DNA of 31,323 bases from Patescibacteria group bacterium (GTDB lineage Bacteria; Patescibacteriota; Saccharimonadia; CAILAD01; GCA-016700035), in contig JAUPVH010000013.1 of assembly GCA_030917125.1 (NCBI GenBank), positions 1 to 31,323 of the forward strand. The letters are read 5' to 3'. A model generated the notes under the pieces. It did not search any database. It had not been told where the DNA came from and was given only the letters and a program-made list of their open reading frames with translations. The translations under genes were made by a program, and so were the position numbers. Of this stretch, positions 1 through 7,782 are shown piece by piece. Positions within the stretch are counted from its first letter, which is position 1, and every line of letters begins with the position of its first letter.

Positions 1-454
1 TTATCTCGAAAAAACTAAGCCGCCATTTAAGATTATTGTGCCTGGGAAAGTCTATCGAAATGAAGATGAAGACCGCACCCATTCTTGGACCTTCTATCAG
101 GTAGAAGGATTGGTCGTAGGTGCCGATGTGAGTATGGCTGACTTGAAGGGAACCCTCCTGCATTGCGTGCAGTCATTGCTGGGCGCTGATGTGAAAATCC
201 GTTTTCGACCAAGTTTTTTCCCCTACACGGAGCCTTCGGTAGAGGTGGATGTATGGTATCGAGATGAATGGCTCGAGGTTGGTGGCGCCGGCATGGTGCA
301 CCCACATGTACTGGCTCGCGGAGGAGTAAATCCAGAGGAGTTTCACGGCTTCGCCTTCGGCTTTGGCCCAGATAGGTTAGCGCTTATTCGCTATGGTCTG
401 ACAGATTTACGTAAGCTTTGGCGACCCAATTTACTGATGAGTGAGGATCTATGA
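1..454 (+). CDS. pheS: Phenylalanine--tRNA ligase alpha subunit, C-terminal part (cut by window edge)
   Basis: The reading frame is open from base 2, so the gene starts outside the window. PheS is the catalytic subunit of the cytosolic (alpha-beta)2 enzyme that charges tRNA-Phe. The visible part holds class II motif 2 (VYRNEDEDRTHSWTFYQVEG, bases 50-109), the FRPSFFPYTEPS stretch of the phenylalanine site, and motif 3 (GFGPDRLALIRYG, near bases 361-399). The C-terminus DLRKLWRPNLL is typical of the family. The stop overlaps the pheT start as ATGA at 451-454, so the two subunits are translationally coupled. Nothing abnormal is seen in the visible part. Confidence 0.96.
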   Translation, partial: YLEKTKPPFKIIVPGKVYRNEDEDRTHSWTFYQVEGLVVGADVSMADLKGTLLHCVQSLLGADVKIRFRPSFFPYTEPSVEVDVWYRDEWLEVGGAGMVHPHVLARGGVNPEEFHGFAFGFGPDRLALIRYGLTDLRKLWRPNLLMSEDL

Positions 455-3279
455 AAATCGCTATTGCAACCCTTAATCGTTACCTGAAGAAGCCGCGTAC
501 GACGGATGAAATTGTCGCGTTGATGGCTCGTACGGAAATTGAGGTAGAAGAAGTTATTCGCTCGGACGCTTTAGATGCCAAGATCATCTTAGTAAAAACC
601 ACCGAAGTTGAACCGCATCCAAACGCCGATCGATTACGTCTTGTGACGGTTACAAATGGCAGCGAAAAAATACGCGTAGTTTGTGGCGCGCCGAATGTTA
701 CGGTTGGCCAGCGCGTAGCTTTAGTCCAGACTGGTGCCAAATTGCCAGACGGAACCAAGATTGGTACTTCAAAGATACGCGGTGAAGTTTCGCACGGCAT
801 GCTGGCGAGCGCTCAAGAATTGGGGCTCAGCGATGATCATAGCGGTATCCATGTCTTTGAAGAGGATCAGCATAAGCTTGGCACATCATTGTGCGACATT
901 GTGTTTTCTGGTGATGTCCTGGACATTAAGACACCCGCAAATAGGTGGGATTATCTCAGTGGGGTAGGGATTGCTCGCGAATTAGCTGCCTATGATGAGG
1001 GGCAGGGGGTAGTCGAGCCGGAAGTTGGTGAGTATACATATAAAAACACCGAGTCTGTAAATGTCAAGGTTAGGGGAGAGAATCAGCGTTTTGTTTCCGC
1101 GAAACTGCGTGTAAAGAATGATGTAAAAAGTCCTGCATGGCTTGTGGATAACTTGGCTGCCAACGGAATTGCGACACATAATCCGGTTGTTGATATTACA
1201 AACTTTGTAATGCTTGAAACTGGACAGCCAAGCCATGCTTACGATGCTACAGCATTGACTGGCCCACTTGAGGTGCGCTATGCGAAAACTCATGAAAAAA
1301 TTACCACACTTGATGACGAGGTGCGTGAATTAACCGAACATGATTTAGTAGTATGTGACGCGAGTGGTCCAATTGGACTCGCTGGTGTTATGGGCGGAGC
1401 GACGACACAAATTCGTCCAGAAACGACAGAAATTGTCTTAGAGGCAGCTCATTGGGATAAGGCCTGTGTGCGTAAAACCGCGATGCGGCACGGTCTGCGC
1501 ACCGAGGCTTCGGCTCGGTTTGAGCGCGCTCTCCCACTCCCCTTGCCGAAAAAAACTTTCAGTCGGCTCTTAGATTTGCTGAAAGAAATTTGTGATGCAG
1601 AAATTATTGATGGGCCGTATGATCAACTCTATGGCTGGCCGTGGCAGCAATTTTTAGGCATTCGAATTCGGCGTGCGGAACGATTTTTAGGGGTTAAAAT
1701 CGATGAAAAACAGGTTATAAAGGGACTGCACTCACTTGGCTTTGGCGTTGAGCACTTCTCTATCACCAAAGAGCTCAAGAGTCATGTTGGTAAGCCGTAC
1801 CGTTGGGGTGCTAATTATCGCACTGATGGCGAGGAGGCGTTTGATTGCTCCTATTTGGTGGATCGCATCTATTCTAAGCTTGGTATTTTTGTTGGGCACA
1901 CGGCACTTGGGCAATTCCATACTGGTCGTTCGGTAGAAACCCACGAGCTTAAACCAGGTGACGTACTGTTTTACGAGGGTAAGATTGAGAAGTCGGTCAC
2001 AGATCATTATTACTTAATGAATCCTGATGGCACGAAGACTCGCTATGATTTGGAGCAGCCGGAAAAGGTCGGTCATAATGGCATTTATCTTGGAGGTGGC
2101 CAGGTAGTACAGGCAGCGCAGTATAAGTATCAGCAAGGCGAATGGGTGAAGCGAGACGAAGGCGGCGTGATTATCTCCCCTGTTGAGGAGTTTATCGAGA
2201 ACCCTGGGTATCTCGGAGCGCGGCGTTATATAGAGAGCTTTAATCATATCTTAGCAGTTGAGGTGCCTTGGTGGCGCAGTGATGTGCGCCTTGAAGCCGA
2301 TATGTATGAGGAGATTGCAAAAATACTGGGGTACGATCAGATGCCTGAAACGCTCCCGGCAATTGCACCGATGTCAGATACGGCGCAGTCGCTTTTGGTG
2401 CCGATGCGAGAGTTGAGACGCTATTTGAAGCATATTGGTGGAACTGATGTAGCTACCTATAGTTTTATCTCTGAAACTGATGCCGCCCGTACCAAATTGA
2501 CTGTTGAGCAGCTGCCAACTGTATCCAATCCTCGCTCCCCCGAGCAGAAGTATCTGCGCTCTGATCTCTTGCCAAGTCATTTAACGATGTGGCAGAAAAA
2601 TAGTGTGTATCGTATTGGTCAAGTAGCTTTCGAGCTTTCTCGCGTGTTTTCAAATAATGGTAAAAATGGCGAGCTTCCGGATGAAACGTGGGTGTTGGCG
2701 CTCAGCTCGCAGGGCGCAGGTTCGCTCGAGCGGCTTCAGGCGTATGTCCATCAACTTTTGAGTGGCCTCCATCTTGCGCCGCACATGGAATCTGAACAAC
2801 GAGCCGATCTTAGACTGGTTCCGCAGCGCTCTGCAAAGCTTGTCTTGGGCGATAAGGAGCTTGGCGTGTTCGGTCAAGTCAGTACGCCAATCTGGAAGGC
2901 ATTTCATCTCTCGCAGCCGGTCAGCTATGCCGTATTCGATGTTCAGACGTTGCTCGAAGCTCAATCAACCCCCCGCGTAAAATCTCTCCCGGACTACCAG
3001 TTGGTTCAACGCGATGTAAGTCTAGAACTTGATAAGCTGGCGAGTTGGCAGTCAATTGTTCATGCGATTAGTGAGTACGAGAAATTGGTGAGCTGGGAAT
3101 ATCTTTCGCAGTATAGTGATGCTGAGCTGGATGCGGCTAATCGTAAGGTGGTAACCGTAAGAGCACGGTTTGATATGGGTGCTCAGCCATCAGCTTCGGA
3201 GATTGCTACGGTGGAATCGCAGCTGATTGAAGTATTGCAGAAAAAGTGTCCGCAGGCGCAGCTTAAACTTCGCGTATAA
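451..3279 (+). CDS. pheT: Phenylalanine--tRNA ligase beta subunit with an NlpC/P60 peptidase domain inserted in B5
   Basis: PheT binds tRNA and edits mischarged Tyr-tRNA. The order is an N-terminal tRNA-binding (EMAP-like) domain (about 40-150), B3/B4 editing domain (about 210-370, with PVVDITNFVMLETGQPSHAYD), B5, a catalytic-like core and a C-terminal FDX-ACB domain (about 850-942). B5 is split: its first half ends at LGFGVE (residue 434) and its second half resumes at ILAVEVPWWRSD (600-611). Between them lie about 160 residues with clear NlpC/P60 features: GKPYRWG, FDCSYLV with candidate nucleophile C466, KPGDVLFY, GHNGIYLGGG with H542, and VVQA with Q554 at the third polar position. Total length is 942; without the insert it is about 780, normal for bacterial PheT. 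The frame is continuous, with no frameshift. The start is fixed by the ATGA overlap with pheS. Confidence 0.95.
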   Translation: MKIAIATLNRYLKKPRTTDEIVALMARTEIEVEEVIRSDALDAKIILVKTTEVEPHPNADRLRLVTVTNGSEKIRVVCGAPNVTVGQRVALVQTGAKLPDGTKIGTSKIRGEVSHGMLASAQELGLSDDHSGIHVFEEDQHKLGTSLCDIVFSGDVLDIKTPANRWDYLSGVGIARELAAYDEGQGVVEPEVGEYTYKNTESVNVKVRGENQRFVSAKLRVKNDVKSPAWLVDNLAANGIATHNPVVDITNFVMLETGQPSHAYDATALTGPLEVRYAKTHEKITTLDDEVRELTEHDLVVCDASGPIGLAGVMGGATTQIRPETTEIVLEAAHWDKACVRKTAMRHGLRTEASARFERALPLPLPKKTFSRLLDLLKEICDAEIIDGPYDQLYGWPWQQFLGIRIRRAERFLGVKIDEKQVIKGLHSLGFGVEHFSITKELKSHVGKPYRWGANYRTDGEEAFDCSYLVDRIYSKLGIFVGHTALGQFHTGRSVETHELKPGDVLFYEGKIEKSVTDHYYLMNPDGTKTRYDLEQPEKVGHNGIYLGGGQVVQAAQYKYQQGEWVKRDEGGVIISPVEEFIENPGYLGARRYIESFNHILAVEVPWWRSDVRLEADMYEEIAKILGYDQMPETLPAIAPMSDTAQSLLVPMRELRRYLKHIGGTDVATYSFISETDAARTKLTVEQLPTVSNPRSPEQKYLRSDLLPSHLTMWQKNSVYRIGQVAFELSRVFSNNGKNGELPDETWVLALSSQGAGSLERLQAYVHQLLSGLHLAPHMESEQRADLRLVPQRSAKLVLGDKELGVFGQVSTPIWKAFHLSQPVSYAVFDVQTLLEAQSTPRVKSLPDYQLVQRDVSLELDKLASWQSIVHAISEYEKLVSWEYLSQYSDAELDAANRKVVTVRARFDMGAQPSASEIATVESQLIEVLQKKCPQAQLKLRV
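1750..2244 (+). other. NlpC/P60-type domain inserted in PheT
   Basis: This marks the inserted segment of PheT (residues about 435-598). NlpC/P60 enzymes normally cleave gamma-D-Glu-diaminopimelate bonds in cell-wall peptides and act outside the cytoplasm. The Cys-His-polar triad appears intact (C466, H542, Q554; Gln at the third position is known in this superfamily). A short extra segment (about 513-540) lies between the KPGD strand and the His strand. No signal peptide is possible, because the domain sits inside a cytosolic enzyme. The substrate is unknown. Confidence 0.85.
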
Positions 3280-3302
3280 GCCCCGAGAAAAGGTCAGAAA
3301 AC

Positions 3303-3334
3303 TTGCCGCGTAATGGTTGTGGTTGTGCTATGAT
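3303..3334 (+). promoter_or_regulatory. Promoter of the L,D-transpeptidase gene
   Basis: There is an extended -10 TGCTATGAT (hexamer TATGAT 3329-3334). The best -35 is TTGCCG (3303-3308), but the 20-base spacing is long, so recognition probably leans on the extended -10. The inverted repeat TTGTGCT/AGCACAA (3323-3329, 3347-3353) straddles the -10. Confidence 0.55.
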
Positions 3335-3353
3335 GGATGCAAGTTAAGCACAA
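3323..3353. promoter_or_regulatory. Operator-like inverted repeat TTGTGCT-N17-AGCACAA
   Basis: Two perfect 7-base half-sites face each other around the -10 of the L,D-transpeptidase promoter. The same half-sites occur at the promoter of the giant surface protein gene (15706-15750). Centre-to-centre distances are 24 and 36 bases, both multiples of 12. This placement suggests a repressor site. The regulator is not identifiable here. Confidence 0.4.
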
Positions 3354-3403
3354 GAGGTTTTGTATCGAGATGGAGTTGATGCGGAGCTTTTTACTAGAAG
3401 CAA

Positions 3404-4834
3404 ATGCCTGAAGCAACAAAAAAACATATTATTCGCACGAAGCACTGGTTTTTGGTGCTCCTCCCTTTGTTTCTTATCTTGCTCGCTAACGCGTTTGCGG
3501 CCGCTTATGTAGAGGGAACAATCTATCCGGGCGTAAAAGTTGCCGGCCAAGATGTTGCCGGCCTTACTCGACAGCAAGCTACCTCGCTGTTGCAATCGAA
3601 GCCTCTAGGTAAACAAGTGAAGCTGACGGTAAACGATCAGGAGTTTGCGGCCAGCAATGAGGCCATTGGAGCGAGCTATGATATTCCAGCAACCGTGGAA
3701 CTTGCCTATCAGGCTGGGCGACAGCACGACTTACCACTGATTGGTATTTTTGACTCAATTCGCTCATCCAGCGACATTGGCTACGCCTTTGAGCTAGACT
3801 ATCGCAAGCTGAGTAGTTTTACGAATCAGATTGTTGAAAAAGTCGGCCAACCGGCGAAGAACGCTGCCTTAGTTGTGCAAAATGGAGAGATTGTAGTACA
3901 GCCAGATAGTGACGGCTTGGGGCTTGATAAAAGCCAGGTGACGCAGCTCGTCTCAGATGCGCTGGCAGAAGCCGAGACGGCAGAGTTTACGCTCGAGCCT
4001 GAGCCGGTTGAGGCACCAATTCAAGTAGAAACCGCAGAATCTGCAAAACAAGAGGCAGAAGTTCTACTTAAGCGCACCATCAAGCTGACTTATAATGGCC
4101 GGGTTTTCCAGCCGAATGCGGTCAACATTGGCTATTGGGTGACGGCAGCTCCAGATGATGAAGTAAATCCGAGTAAGCTGCAGGTTGAGGTTTCGGAAGC
4201 TCAGATCAAGGGTTATGTGCAATCGGTAGCCAACGAGATTGATAAGGCGCCGGTGAATAAAAAAGTCGTGGTCAAAAATGGCACTTCTACGGTGGAACGT
4301 GAGGGCCAGGAAGGTATTGCTGTGAATCAGGATGCCGCCAGCCAAGCAATAGCGCAGGCCATGCGTGAAAATCGTGATGCTGAGATTGCGTTGCAAACGA
4401 ATACCATCCCCTTTAAGACCGAGACTATACGCACTACCAGTCTAGACTCTCCAAAGTACATTGAAATAAATCTTTCGCGACAGTATTTGTGGGCGTATGA
4501 GAATGGTCAGGTGGTTCATTCGGCACCGATTACTAGTGGAGCTACTGGGGCCGGGCTTGGCACGGTAACCGGCTTGTTTGCCATTTATTCGAAACGCACC
4601 AACACGTATCTGAATGGCTCGCAATACGGGTATGACTACAATGTGTTTGTGAATTACTGGATGCCCTTTTATAAGGGGTTTGGTCTGCATGATGCGAGTT
4701 GGCGAAATGGTCGTTTTGGTGGGCAGGACTACTACTATAATGGCTCTCATGGGTGCGTAAACTTGCCAGCGGGTACAGCATCCTTTATTTACGCGTGGTC
4801 GGATGTGGGTACGCCAGTCTGGGTGCATAATTAG
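3404..4834 (+). CDS. Membrane-anchored L,D-transpeptidase (YkuD family) with peptidoglycan-binding-like repeats
   Basis: This is an envelope enzyme expected to form 3-3 peptidoglycan cross-links or attach proteins to the wall. After a short basic N-terminus, one membrane segment (about 14-34) anchors it with the rest outside. Two repeats of the kind found in VanW/YkuD proteins (PG_binding_4-like; the first begins near GVKVAGQDVAGLTRQQA) cover about 45-330. The YkuD domain runs from about residue 350 (YIEINLSRQYLWAYENG) to the end. It contains GLHDASW and SHGCVNLP with catalytic H449 and C451, so the active site is complete. The ATG follows AGAAG, a weak ribosome site. It is monocistronic or first in its unit. 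Length of 476 is normal for this architecture in Gram-positive-type cells. Confidence 0.9.
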   Translation: MPEATKKHIIRTKHWFLVLLPLFLILLANAFAAAYVEGTIYPGVKVAGQDVAGLTRQQATSLLQSKPLGKQVKLTVNDQEFAASNEAIGASYDIPATVELAYQAGRQHDLPLIGIFDSIRSSSDIGYAFELDYRKLSSFTNQIVEKVGQPAKNAALVVQNGEIVVQPDSDGLGLDKSQVTQLVSDALAEAETAEFTLEPEPVEAPIQVETAESAKQEAEVLLKRTIKLTYNGRVFQPNAVNIGYWVTAAPDDEVNPSKLQVEVSEAQIKGYVQSVANEIDKAPVNKKVVVKNGTSTVEREGQEGIAVNQDAASQAIAQAMRENRDAEIALQTNTIPFKTETIRTTSLDSPKYIEINLSRQYLWAYENGQVVHSAPITSGATGAGLGTVTGLFAIYSKRTNTYLNGSQYGYDYNVFVNYWMPFYKGFGLHDASWRNGRFGGQDYYYNGSHGCVNLPAGTASFIYAWSDVGTPVWVHN

Positions 4835-4877
4835 GGCGCCGGTGTTGTTGCTCGGTGCAGAGGTGGCTAAAAACCTC

Positions 4878-4883
4878 TATAAT
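4878..4883 (+). promoter_or_regulatory. -10 box close to the start codon (leaderless-type promoter)
   Basis: This is a perfect TATAAT ending only 10 bases before the ATG at 4894. Transcription would begin about 3-5 bases before the start codon, leaving almost no 5' leader. No convincing -35 is seen at normal distance (GTGCAG at 17). No Shine-Dalgarno sequence is present before 4894. Confidence 0.5.
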
Positions 4884-4893
4884 CATAAGTAGT

Positions 4894-5217
4894 ATGAAAG
4901 AAACGCCAAAAACTCAGCCGCCAGTGCAAGCCCAGGTTATTAGTAATCCTTTTGCCGAGACTGCGTCGCACAATACTACACCAGCTGCAAATGATGTGCC
5001 GCAGAGTGGGTCTAATCCGGGGACTGCCGTGAGCGAGTCCCCCACTTCCCCATCTGTGGCTGCCGATAATGACTTAATTGAAAAGTCGTGGATTGTAGCG
5101 GTTGAAAAAATGGCCAAAGAGCATGGTGATGATCCGTTTGTCTTGCAGCAAAAACAAGCTGATCTTACGCGTGATTATTTAAAGAAACGTTTTGGGCGGG
5201 AGATTAAATCGTCATGA
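4894..5217 (+). CDS. Small acidic hypothetical protein preceding the VirD4-like ATPase
   Basis: The protein has 107 residues. The first 55 or so are Pro/Ser/Thr/Ala-rich and probably disordered. The rest (from ADNDLIEKSWIVAVEKMAKE) is a predicted helical segment ending in DYLKKRFGREIKSS. I recall similar small proteins in front of this ATPase in Saccharibacteria, but no function is known to me. An in-frame GTG at 4855 lies upstream of the TATAAT at 4878, so the ATG at 4894 is the better start. The stop overlaps the ribosome site of the next gene, which suggests coupled translation and a partner role. No membrane segment is visible. Confidence 0.7.
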   Translation: MKETPKTQPPVQAQVISNPFAETASHNTTPAANDVPQSGSNPGTAVSESPTSPSVAADNDLIEKSWIVAVEKMAKEHGDDPFVLQQKQADLTRDYLKKRFGREIKSS

Positions 5218-5227
5218 GGTGCTTATC

Positions 5228-7723
5228 GTGAACGCAGTGTTTGTACTGGCGACGTTTTTGGCTCTGGCGTTTTTGGGCATTGTTGCAATTGGTGTGGCGC
5301 TGTTTGTGCGTCGAGCCCAGCGGGCTAAAGATATTGAACGTGGGCTCAAGATGGTACCGCTTCTCTTGAAGCTGCCCCCTGCCGAGGAGGATGAAAGCCA
5401 GCGGGATGATCGCGAGAAAATTAAGGAAAATATTTCTAAAGCTGAGGGTATTTTCACTTTGTTGTCTGGTCTGGCGACCAAGCGCAAACTGTATTCGCAG
5501 CGTCATATTGCCTTTGAGGTGGTGGCCCGCGGGGAGCAAATTTACTTTTATGTTGGGGTACCAGCGGCTTTGACAAGTGCAGCTGAGAAAGCCCTAGTTT
5601 CAGCCTATCCAAATATTCAAATTGAACAGGCCTCTGAGCATAATATCTTCAGTCAGCAAGGGAAGATTACCGGTGTTACTGGCGGAGAGTTAAATTTGAC
5701 TCAAAAAAATATCTATCCCGTTCAAACCTACAAAACACTCGAGTTTGACCCGATGAGCGGATTGATTGCTTCGCTCTCAAAACTTACTCAGGATGAAGGT
5801 GCGGCGATACAAATTATGATTCGACCGGCACCAGCAAATTGGGCGAAAGGTGCGCGCGAATATGCTAAGGGCCTACTGAATCCACAGCGGGCAAAATCTA
5901 ACGATCCGATGCATATTGCTACGCAGATTGCGAAGGCACCGTTTTCAACTCCTGACTGGCAGGCCAAGGAGCAGATGCAAGATCCGACCAAGCAGGCCGA
6001 TACGATTGATCAAAAGCAGGCTCAGGCCATCGAAGAGAAAGCCAGCGAACCAGCTTTCCAGACACTGATTAGGGTCGTTGCAAGCTCAAGCGATCAGGCT
6101 CGGAGTCAAATGGTGGTGCAGGATATCGTGAATGGCTTTGCACAGTTTAATCAGCCGGGCAGTAATGGGTTTGTGTATACCCCGGCTCACACCTCGCGCG
6201 AGCTGGCGCATGATTTTATTTTTCGCATCTTTCCTCGTAATCGTAAAAACGTCATCCTGAACTCCACAGAACTCGCCACAATCTTCCATTTGCCGGATGC
6301 TGCCGCTGAAATTGGTACACCACTCGAGCGGAAAGGACGACGTGAGGTTTCTGCGCCAGCCGAGCTGCCGAGCGAAGGCGTGGTGATCGGTTCGAACTTT
6401 TTTCAGGGCAAAGAGAAGGTTATTCGTCTGTCGGACGAAGATCGAAAGCGCCATATGTATATCATTGGACAAACTGGTACTGGTAAGTCGGTTACCCTTG
6501 AGGACTTAATTGTGCAAGATATGGCGCTTGGTAAGGGTCTGTGTGTGATTGACCCTCACGGCGAGCTGGCGGATGCAGTACTGGCGAAAGTGCCTCGTAG
6601 TCGCATTGATGATGTGGTGTATTTCAATCCAGCCGATCTGACGGTGCCACTTGGTTTGAATATTATGGAATTTGATCCCGAGCATCCTGAGCAAAAAGAC
6701 TTTATCATTCAGGAAGTCATCAATATGCTCTATAAGCTGTATGATCCAGATAAGCAGGGTATTATTGGGCCGCGCTTTGAGCATTGGTTCCGCATGGCAT
6801 CGCTTACGATTATGTCCGATCCACAGGGAGCAACGTTCTTGGAGGTGCCGAAGCCATTTGTTGACGATGAGTATCTCAAAGAGAAGTTTAAGTATGTTAA
6901 AGATACGACAGTGCAAGATTTTTGGATTAATGAAATGGGACAGACTTCTGATTATCACAAGAGTGAGATGCTGGGTTGGTTTGTATCCAAGTGGGGTGCG
7001 TTCCAGTCCAATGAAGTGATGCGTAATATTATCGGTCAGCATAAGAGCGCCTTTAATTTCACCGAAATTATGGATACCAATAAGATTTTGATTGTTAATC
7101 TCTCGAAGGGACAGACCGGTACGGAAAACTCACGACTCTTGGGTATGATTTTTGTGATTAAGCTTTTGGCTGCCGCGCTAGCTCGTTCGGGTCGTGAGAA
7201 GAGTCAAATGCCTCAATTTACCTTGTATGTTGACGAGTTCCAGAACTTCTCGACTGACAGTTTTGCCACGATTTTATCTGAAGCTCGTAAATATAATCTA
7301 TGTCTCGTGGTCGCTAACCAGTTCATTGGCCAGCTTTCGGAGGAAATTAAGGGTGCTGTCTTTGGTAACGTTGGAACACTGTTTACGTTTCGCTGCGGAC
7401 CGGAAGATGCAGAGTTTTTAGAGAAGCAATTCGAGCCGAGCTTTGATCGTAATGACCTAGTGAATATCCCGAACTTGCAAGGGGCAATTAAATTGATGGC
7501 GAATGGTTTGCCAACCGTGCCGTTTACCATTCATCCGGTCTTCCCTCCAGTTGGTAAGGCGAATGCCGAGGTTGCGATGCAGTTGAAAGAGCTGACGCGA
7601 AAACGGTTTGGTCGACCTAAAACCGAAGTTGAGGAAGAGGTTCGTCAGCAGCTGCGAACACGTGATGGTGCAGATGCTGCGCCCGCCGAGGCAAAGCCAC
7701 CAGTGGCAACACCGGCCAGCTAG
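5228..7723 (+). CDS. VirD4/TraG-like membrane ATPase (type IV secretion coupling-protein family)
   Basis: This P-loop ATPase resembles the coupling proteins (DUF87/TraG-D) that deliver DNA or protein to type IV secretion channels. A membrane segment lies at residues about 2-26, followed by basic RRAQR. Walker A GQTGTGKS is at 414-421 and Walker B LYVDEF at 666-671. The VVANQF-x-QL stretch near 696 matches the family sensor region. The 107-residue partner ends at 5217, and GAGGTG (5216-5221) gives a ribosome site 8 bases before GTG 5228. This start is preferred over an in-frame TTG at 5192. The protein has 831 residues, with an Ala/Pro-rich tail. No other type IV secretion genes are in the window. 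It could serve DNA uptake, protein export or pilus assembly. Confidence 0.85.
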   Translation: MNAVFVLATFLALAFLGIVAIGVALFVRRAQRAKDIERGLKMVPLLLKLPPAEEDESQRDDREKIKENISKAEGIFTLLSGLATKRKLYSQRHIAFEVVARGEQIYFYVGVPAALTSAAEKALVSAYPNIQIEQASEHNIFSQQGKITGVTGGELNLTQKNIYPVQTYKTLEFDPMSGLIASLSKLTQDEGAAIQIMIRPAPANWAKGAREYAKGLLNPQRAKSNDPMHIATQIAKAPFSTPDWQAKEQMQDPTKQADTIDQKQAQAIEEKASEPAFQTLIRVVASSSDQARSQMVVQDIVNGFAQFNQPGSNGFVYTPAHTSRELAHDFIFRIFPRNRKNVILNSTELATIFHLPDAAAEIGTPLERKGRREVSAPAELPSEGVVIGSNFFQGKEKVIRLSDEDRKRHMYIIGQTGTGKSVTLEDLIVQDMALGKGLCVIDPHGELADAVLAKVPRSRIDDVVYFNPADLTVPLGLNIMEFDPEHPEQKDFIIQEVINMLYKLYDPDKQGIIGPRFEHWFRMASLTIMSDPQGATFLEVPKPFVDDEYLKEKFKYVKDTTVQDFWINEMGQTSDYHKSEMLGWFVSKWGAFQSNEVMRNIIGQHKSAFNFTEIMDTNKILIVNLSKGQTGTENSRLLGMIFVIKLLAAALARSGREKSQMPQFTLYVDEFQNFSTDSFATILSEARKYNLCLVVANQFIGQLSEEIKGAVFGNVGTLFTFRCGPEDAEFLEKQFEPSFDRNDLVNIPNLQGAIKLMANGLPTVPFTIHPVFPPVGKANAEVAMQLKELTRKRFGRPKTEVEEEVRQQLRTRDGADAAPAEAKPPVATPAS

Positions 7724-7752
7724 TTGCCAGATATGATGGAGCAGTTTACAAT
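7724..7752 (+). promoter_or_regulatory. Sigma70-type promoter of the PKD/LPxTG surface protein gene
   Basis: TTGCCA (7724-7729), 17 bases, then TACAAT (7747-7752). The expected start near 7759 leaves a leader of about 24 bases containing AAGGGTGAG before ATG 7783. Confidence 0.6.
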
Positions 7753-7782
7753 TTAGGTAACATAACAGGTAAGGGTGAGATT

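Noticed and set aside
1750..2244. The PheT insertion as an intein
   Set aside because: No Cys/Ser at the first position, no terminal His-Asn before Cys/Ser/Thr, and no splicing-block motifs; the motifs are those of NlpC/P60.
4855..4893. Upstream GTG start (4855) for the small protein before the ATPase
   Set aside because: It lies before the perfect TATAAT at 4878, so the transcript would start after it; the residues added are not like the rest of the protein.
5192..5227. Upstream TTG start for the VirD4-like ATPase
   Set aside because: It lies inside the upstream gene and lacks a ribosome site, whereas GTG 5228 has GAGGTG at good distance.
6506..7042. 178-residue antisense reading frame in the VirD4-like gene
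   Set aside because: It lies wholly opposite a conserved ATPase domain, shows no recognisable motif and has no promoter or ribosome site.
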